64,000 nucleotides of DNA from Spirochaetales bacterium (GTDB lineage: Bacteria; Spirochaetota; Spirochaetia; JABEVK01): contig CANJXC010000016.1 of assembly GCA_947478845.1 (NCBI GenBank), positions 1-64,000 on the forward strand, in the 5' to 3' direction. Below, one piece after another: positions 59,228 to 64,000 of this stretch. The translations under genes and the position numbers were made by a program. The first letter of the stretch is position 1. Each line of letters begins with the position of its first letter. Under the pieces are notes generated by a model that worked only from the letters and a program-made list of their open reading frames with translations, ran no database searches and had not been told where the DNA came from.

Positions 59228-62056
59228 ATGGTTTTCTGGCGACCGCTCGGTGTTCTTCTGCTTGGACTCTTGGTCCCCTGCCTGCCGGCCTGGGAGACGT
59301 TTGGAACTCCACAGGGGTTACCAAGCCCCGTGGTTTCTGCCGTTGCCCAGGACGACGAAGGATTTCTGTGGTTGGCAACCGGTAATGGATTGGCCCGATG
59401 GGACGGTTACAAGACAAAAGTCTGGCAAAAGGATCCCTTTTCTGCGAATAGCCTCTCGAGCAACTCGATACGGAGTCTGACCGTTGATGGGGGCCTTCTC
59501 TGGCTTGGAACCAACGCTGGTCTCGACAAGTTCGATACGGCCACGGGGGAGTTTCAGCATTTTCCGTGCGATGCGGTCACTTCGGTACTGCGCGACTCAC
59601 ACCAGCACTTATGGGTCGCTACCCTAGGTGGACTAAACCTTCTGGAGGAGGCGAGTTCGACTCTCCGCCGATTAGGCAACGACTCCCGTGTCTTTTCGAT
59701 GGCCGAAGACAGGCGGGGTCATCTGTGGCTGGGAACAGCCTTAGGGTTGGAACGTTTGTCGGATGATCAGACCAGCGTGCTCCCCTTTGACCTGCTTTTT
59801 CCGGGAAAGCCTCTCCCGCAAGGTGAATTGAGGTCGGTTCTGGTAGACAATGAAGGCGAAGTTCTCTGGTTGGGTATCTGGGGGCAGGGATTGACCCGCT
59901 TTGACCTTCAAACTGGAACAGCCCAACTCACCAAGCTTCCCGATAACCAGATCACGCATCTGGACGCCGGCGCCAAACGGGTGCTTTTCGTGGCCACAGA
60001 CGGGAGTGGTCTGGTCATCTTTGACCGCGTTACCGGTACCTTCCGTGAAGAAAAGCATGACAAAGCCCGGCATGACAGTCTGGCCCATGACCGGGTTAAT
60101 GCGGTGATGACCGATCGAACAGGAATTCTTTGGGTGCCCACTGCTAAGGGTGTCAGCTTCTTGAGTCCAAGCAGGGTTGTACTTCCCGCCACCGAAGTAA
60201 GGGGTAAAGTCACCGCGATGTATCGGGATTCTCGTTCGCGGCTTTGGGTGGGCCTCGCGGGGCGGGGTGCCTCGCTTTTTCACGAGCAAGTTGGCGTTGA
60301 ACCCTCCCTAAGCAATGATACGGTGCACGCTTTGGCAGAGGATGCGCAAGGCTCTCTCTGGTGGGCTACCGACAACGGCTTGGTAAGGGTGGATACAGCC
60401 AAGGGTACAGTTCAGCGCTGGGGTGTGGCCGAAGGTCTGCCTTCAAATAGCCTCACCAGCCTCTTGATCGATGCTGATGGAAGTTTCTGGATTGGAACGA
60501 CACAACAAGGCCTTCTCCATCGGTCGCCTCCAGGAACTTCTGGGCCGCAGACCACTTATCTACCAGGAACCTGCATCAACCTCAGTTTTTCTGATCGACG
60601 CGGCCGCCTTTGGGTGGGTACCGAAACGGGTTTGGCCCGGGTTCAAGCTTCCGGAGATCCCCTGATTTGGAGGCATAACTTGGCGGACCGGCGCTCGCTC
60701 GGTGGCGACTCGGTGCTGTCGATGTTGGAAGACAGCCAGGGCCAACTTTGGTTTGCCACCGACGGCGGCCTTTCACGGTATGATGAGACAACCTCCACCT
60801 TTACCACCCTAGGGCGAGCCGAAGGCCTCGATAACCTGTGTGTGCTAGCCCTTCAGGAAGACTTATCGGGCAACCTCTGGGTAGCGACCTCCGATGGACT
60901 TTTCCGTTTGTTGCCTTCCTCGACTTTCGTGCGCTTTGATACCACCGAAGGGCTGCCTAGCGCCGAGTTCGTGGCCGGTGCCTTGCGGCTTGAAGGCCGC
61001 CTCGCGTTCGGAGGCGCGAACTTCGTCACGGTGTTCGACCCCGAATCTCTCAAAAAGTCGCTTCCGCCATCACAGCTTGCGTTTACCAGCTTGACCGTCG
61101 TGAATCAGGATCGACCCCTGAAAAATCCCTTGGAACTGGCCTGGAACGAAAACTCGGTGACGCTGGGTTTCGCGCTACTGGAGTTTGCGCGACCAGAACA
61201 TCATCTTTTCCGCTACCAGTTGGAAGGATTTGACAAGGACTGGGTCGACGCCGGGACGAGCCATGAAGTCCGGTACACCGGACTTGACCCCGGTAGTTAC
61301 CAATTCCGCCTGCAGGGGAGCCCAGGCAATGGCGAATGGATTAGCGGTTGGGGAAATCTCAGCATCAAGGTCGAGGCTGCGCCGTGGCAACAGTGGTACG
61401 CGTGGATGCTCTATGTCGTGGCGGCAATAGTCATGATCCTGTTCGCGGGCCGAATGCTGTACGACCGCCGATGGAAGCAGAAGGTTTTGGAACTCGAGAA
61501 TGTTCGGTCCCTCCTCTTGGAGGCCAACCAACAACTCGATCAGTTGTCGCGCTTGGATTCGCTGACGTCCATCCCCAACCGCAGGGCCCTCGATGCCTGG
61601 TTGTCCAACGAATGGGCCATCGCACAACGTCAGAAGCACAAAGTAGCCCTTATTATGCTCGACATCGACTATTTCAAGCGCTACAACGACAATTACGGGC
61701 ATTTGATGGGGGATGCGTGCCTACGCCGTGTGGCAAAAGTGCTCTCGGATAGCCTGCACCGTACCACGGACTTCTGTGCACGCTATGGCGGCGAGGAGTT
61801 TGTAGTCATGCTCCACGATACCGAGCTTGATGGCGCCGAGGTGGTTGCCCAGAGGCTGCTCGAGGCCATCGATGTCTTGAGAATTCCCCACGAAAAATCT
61901 TCCGTGGCACCCCATATCACTATCAGCCTCGGGGTAGCGTCCCTTCAGCCCCACCCTGACTCCCTGCCTCAGGCACTGGTTCAACTGGCTGATCAGGCCC
62001 TGTACCAAGCCAAAGCAGGTGGCCGGCACCGTGTTGCCTTGGCGGTCAGCTCTTGA
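59228..62056 (+). CDS. Two-component-type propeller / Y_Y_Y / GGDEF diguanylate cyclase
   Basis: A 942-aa membrane signalling protein. A signal peptide is followed by ~12 regulator-propeller repeats of the form DDEGFLWLATGNGLARWDG, forming a large periplasmic sensor. Next come a Y_Y_Y domain near residue 660 (HHLFRYQLEGFDKDWV), one membrane span (YAWMLYVVAAIVMILFAG near 725), a short coiled coil and a GGDEF domain. The active site is intact (RYGGEEF near residue 855), and RTTD five residues before it forms a product-inhibition site. There is no EAL domain. It should make cyclic di-GMP when an outside ligand, perhaps a sugar, is sensed. Confidence 0.92.
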   Translation: MVFWRPLGVLLLGLLVPCLPAWETFGTPQGLPSPVVSAVAQDDEGFLWLATGNGLARWDGYKTKVWQKDPFSANSLSSNSIRSLTVDGGLLWLGTNAGLDKFDTATGEFQHFPCDAVTSVLRDSHQHLWVATLGGLNLLEEASSTLRRLGNDSRVFSMAEDRRGHLWLGTALGLERLSDDQTSVLPFDLLFPGKPLPQGELRSVLVDNEGEVLWLGIWGQGLTRFDLQTGTAQLTKLPDNQITHLDAGAKRVLFVATDGSGLVIFDRVTGTFREEKHDKARHDSLAHDRVNAVMTDRTGILWVPTAKGVSFLSPSRVVLPATEVRGKVTAMYRDSRSRLWVGLAGRGASLFHEQVGVEPSLSNDTVHALAEDAQGSLWWATDNGLVRVDTAKGTVQRWGVAEGLPSNSLTSLLIDADGSFWIGTTQQGLLHRSPPGTSGPQTTYLPGTCINLSFSDRRGRLWVGTETGLARVQASGDPLIWRHNLADRRSLGGDSVLSMLEDSQGQLWFATDGGLSRYDETTSTFTTLGRAEGLDNLCVLALQEDLSGNLWVATSDGLFRLLPSSTFVRFDTTEGLPSAEFVAGALRLEGRLAFGGANFVTVFDPESLKKSLPPSQLAFTSLTVVNQDRPLKNPLELAWNENSVTLGFALLEFARPEHHLFRYQLEGFDKDWVDAGTSHEVRYTGLDPGSYQFRLQGSPGNGEWISGWGNLSIKVEAAPWQQWYAWMLYVVAAIVMILFAGRMLYDRRWKQKVLELENVRSLLLEANQQLDQLSRLDSLTSIPNRRALDAWLSNEWAIAQRQKHKVALIMLDIDYFKRYNDNYGHLMGDACLRRVAKVLSDSLHRTTDFCARYGGEEFVVMLHDTELDGAEVVAQRLLEAIDVLRIPHEKSSVAPHITISLGVASLQPHPDSLPQALVQLADQALYQAKAGGRHRVALAVSS

Positions 62057-63407
62057 TGTTTCCCGCTTTCAAGTCGAGTGCAAAAATCCGGCTCTTGCGC
62101 GCATGGCTATAGGTTTTCTGCTTCTTCTCGGGTAGCGACTCCAAAACCGCTTCGGTAAAACCAAGTTGCTCAAACCAATCAAGAGTGCGCGTCGTCAGTG
62201 CAAACACTCGGCCATAGCCGGCTCTCCGCGCCTTGTCGGTAAGAAACGAAAGAATTTTTCGCCCCATGCTCAGGTGGGAGTAGGTGGGGTTGGTGGCAAT
62301 AGCGGCAACTTCACCCTGGCTGGCTTCATTGTCAGTTTTTCCTGGAAACGCGTGCAAGGCTCCACAAGCGTGCACCACCCCATCGATTTCATACACCACA
62401 AAATCTGCGAGCAGACCGAGCAAATCGTCTTGCGATCGCTGCAAGAGGATTCCTTCTTCCATCAGGGGTTGCATCAGGCGAAGCACTTCCGGAATGTCGG
62501 TGGCACGCATGGGACGAATAGACTCAAACTCGCTGCCATACACCATGGTTCCTACGCCTAAGTTGCTGAAAATCTCACGCAAAATGGCACCCTCTAGCCG
62601 ACCGTCGACTACGTGAGCCCGCTCGGTACCCTTGCGGCAGGCGGCGAGCGCCAGCTCAAGGTACTTCAAATCGTCATCGGTGTTCCCAGCGTTGAGTTTG
62701 AGCACCTGTTCAGCTTCCTCCAAACTCAGCCGAGCCACCCTTCCGTCTGAGTTTTTCACCAGCCCGTCGGGAAGCCGGAACCTGGAGTCCATAAAGCCAT
62801 CGCTTGAATTGACGAAGAAAAGTTTTTCAGCTTGGAGCGCCTCGGCAACGGCAAGAGCAATCTCGTCGCTCGAGAGGTTGTAGGGCTTGCCCGCCGCGTT
62901 CCAACCTATGCATGGAAAAATCGGAATCATCCCCTGGTCGAGCACTTTCTGCAGCGGTTCCACCAGAATCTTTTCCACTTTGCCCGTGTGTTCGAAATCT
63001 TGCCCGTCCAAGACCCCCAAACCTCTGGCTCGGATGAAGTTGCCAATCACAGCGTTAGCCTGAAAAGCGGTGAGGAGCGTCATAAGACGGTTGGCGACAT
63101 CAAAGGCGGCCATACGAATAAACGGAATCGCTTCCGCCGAGGCCACCCGCAGTCCCTCGTGGTAAACTGTGGTGATGTCGTATTCCTTGAGTACCGCATC
63201 GATCCACTGCTTGGCGCCGGGAACGAGAATGATCTCAATACCGGTTGCCCGCAACATAGCCAGGTCTTTCATGAACTGCGGAAAGTGCGGTTCTTGAAGA
63301 ATTGGTTCGTCGATCTTGAGTACGATGGTTTTTCCGTCGAAGCGGCTCTGATAGTAAAAAACTTCCCGGATCAGATCGACTTGTTCGCGGTGCTTGATTT
63401 CATCCAT
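62046..63407 (-). CDS. argA: N-acetylglutamate synthase-like (kinase + GNAT fusion)
   Basis: A 453-aa protein. Residues ~1-290 are an amino-acid-kinase domain (TIVLKIDEPIL, IILVPGAKQWIDAVLK, IPIFPCIGWNAAG). Residues ~300-440 are a GNAT acetyltransferase with VAAIATNPTYSHLSMGRKIL as the acetyl-CoA loop. This is the ArgA architecture that starts arginine synthesis. ATG 63407 lies six bases after TACAAT with no Shine-Dalgarno, and longer frames are less likely. Its 3' end overlaps the end of the GGDEF gene by 11 bases. Confidence 0.88.
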   Translation of the reverse strand: MDEIKHREQVDLIREVFYYQSRFDGKTIVLKIDEPILQEPHFPQFMKDLAMLRATGIEIILVPGAKQWIDAVLKEYDITTVYHEGLRVASAEAIPFIRMAAFDVANRLMTLLTAFQANAVIGNFIRARGLGVLDGQDFEHTGKVEKILVEPLQKVLDQGMIPIFPCIGWNAAGKPYNLSSDEIALAVAEALQAEKLFFVNSSDGFMDSRFRLPDGLVKNSDGRVARLSLEEAEQVLKLNAGNTDDDLKYLELALAACRKGTERAHVVDGRLEGAILREIFSNLGVGTMVYGSEFESIRPMRATDIPEVLRLMQPLMEEGILLQRSQDDLLGLLADFVVYEIDGVVHACGALHAFPGKTDNEASQGEVAAIATNPTYSHLSMGRKILSFLTDKARRAGYGRVFALTTRTLDWFEQLGFTEAVLESLPEKKQKTYSHARKSRIFALDLKAGNIKS

Positions 63408-63413
63408 GAGGTT

Positions 63414-63442
63414 ATTGTAGCCGGACCGAGGGGCTTGGAAAA
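63414..63442 (-). promoter_or_regulatory. Promoter of argA (predicted leaderless)
   Basis: Leftward TTTTCC (63442-63437, weak), 17-base spacer, TACAAT (63419-63414), then six bases to ATG 63407. Confidence 0.45.
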
Positions 63443-63491
63443 TAGGGCTGCCAAACCACACGTTCCAAGCCCGGCGACCAGGAGAGTGTTT

Positions 63492-63968
63492 TCAGCGCCG
63501 TGGCAACTCGAAGGCGGCACTGTAGCTCACCAACCGGATGACATGGTCGACTTCGCTGCGCGAAAAACACGTGGCCAAAGTAGGATCAAAGTAAAGTCCG
63601 CCCCATTCCATGGCATAGCGCTGACCTCCAGCACCCATGCGCACCAGAGCCAATCGGGGTTCAACCCCGAGCTCTCGCTTTGCGACGGCCATCAGGAGCA
63701 GCACTAGATCAAGGGAAGCACCCCGACCCTGCTTCAGGGTGACCGCTGGCGATTGAGCCGCCACGAATAAAGGATGCGGGGCTGTCAGAACTATGCGTTG
63801 ATGTACCTCGTTGTTGAGCTCTACGAGCCGAGAACTCGGGTCAAACACCTGTGGATGCTCGGGAAAGGCCGTCACCGCGCTTCCCGAAAAAATGACAAAC
63901 AGAACACCTGCCAGAACAGCCGCAAGCAAGGGAAATTTTCGAACACTCGATACCAGCCTAGGAACCAT
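63492..63968 (-). CDS. Membrane-anchored transglutaminase-like protein without catalytic residues
   Basis: A 158-aa protein with an N-terminal membrane anchor or signal (FPLLAAVLAGVLFVIFSGS). The later part follows a transglutaminase-like order: GRGASLDLVLLLMAVAKREL, then PRLALVRMG, then AMEWGGLYFDPT. The usual cysteine in the first block is absent (GRGAS) and the histidine before the DPT motif is not obvious. It would therefore be an inactive, binding-type domain; the family call itself is tentative. AAGGAG precedes ATG 63968; 63969-64000 holds the start of its upstream region. Confidence 0.55.
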   Translation of the reverse strand: MVPRLVSSVRKFPLLAAVLAGVLFVIFSGSAVTAFPEHPQVFDPSSRLVELNNEVHQRIVLTAPHPLFVAAQSPAVTLKQGRGASLDLVLLLMAVAKRELGVEPRLALVRMGAGGQRYAMEWGGLYFDPTLATCFSRSEVDHVIRLVSYSAAFELPRR

Positions 63969-64000
63969 GAGGTTTCTCCTTGCTGTGAGTATCGCCGATT

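Overview
The window is a GC-rich bacterial chromosome segment. The first ~8.5 kb looks visibly more AT-rich than the rest. I infer Spirochaetota with moderate confidence: a long RecJ (712 aa) sits in a run with an M23 peptidase and rpsU, and there is a PreP-like M16 protease, an HTH/ABC sugar locus and a helical protein resembling spirochaete-restricted families. Acidobacteriota or another diderm lineage cannot be excluded. There are no rRNA genes. The tRNAs are tRNA-Pro(GGG) and tRNA-Cys(GCA).

Layout. (1) 1-7.2 kb: the end of an IS3-family element, then a tightly overlapping putative defence operon. It holds a PLD-like nuclease fused to an SF2 helicase, a 55-aa protein, a DndD-like SMC/ABC ATPase split into two overlapping reading frames, and an unknown 174-aa protein. 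It faces a Dnd-associated putative methyltransferase. No dndA, dndC or dndE is visible. (2) 7.4-12.4 kb: a small membrane protein, a DinB protein running into a broken HTH fragment, a Phd/RelE-type toxin-antitoxin pair, then a mobile-element graveyard ending at tRNA-Pro. The graveyard holds an IS91 relic, an attC-like site, a 49-nt repeat in three copies (two extended to 111 nt and flanking a sterol-desaturase-like gene) and an integrase C-terminal relic. (3) 12.5-18.6 kb: pyrF-pyrE fusion, folC, hisD, two exported proteins and an HD hydrolase. (4) 18.7-20.4 kb: tRNA-Cys, 93-bp tandem structured repeats, an MNT gene with a broken HEPN partner, and relics of DUF4160 and DUF2442. (5) 20.4-22.7 kb: a VWA protein, methylglyoxal synthase and a YHYH protein. 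(6) 22.8-34.7 kb: a LacI-controlled catabolic cluster with three matching 12-bp palindromic operators, two aldo/keto reductases, three VOC genes, a complete sugar ABC transporter, a TolB-like propeller, a UPF0303 protein and a ThuA-like protein. (7) 34.7-64 kb: mostly housekeeping genes (lon, recO, pdp, recJ, rpsU, pnt genes, arginase, argA-like), plus transporters, peptidases, an SPFH/RHH pair and a large propeller-GGDEF signalling protein.

Two genome-level habits stand out. Many adjacent genes overlap by four bases (ATGA, GTGA or TTGA) and so are probably translationally coupled. At least six genes have a good -10 box only 6-7 nt before the start codon and no Shine-Dalgarno sequence, which predicts leaderless mRNAs.
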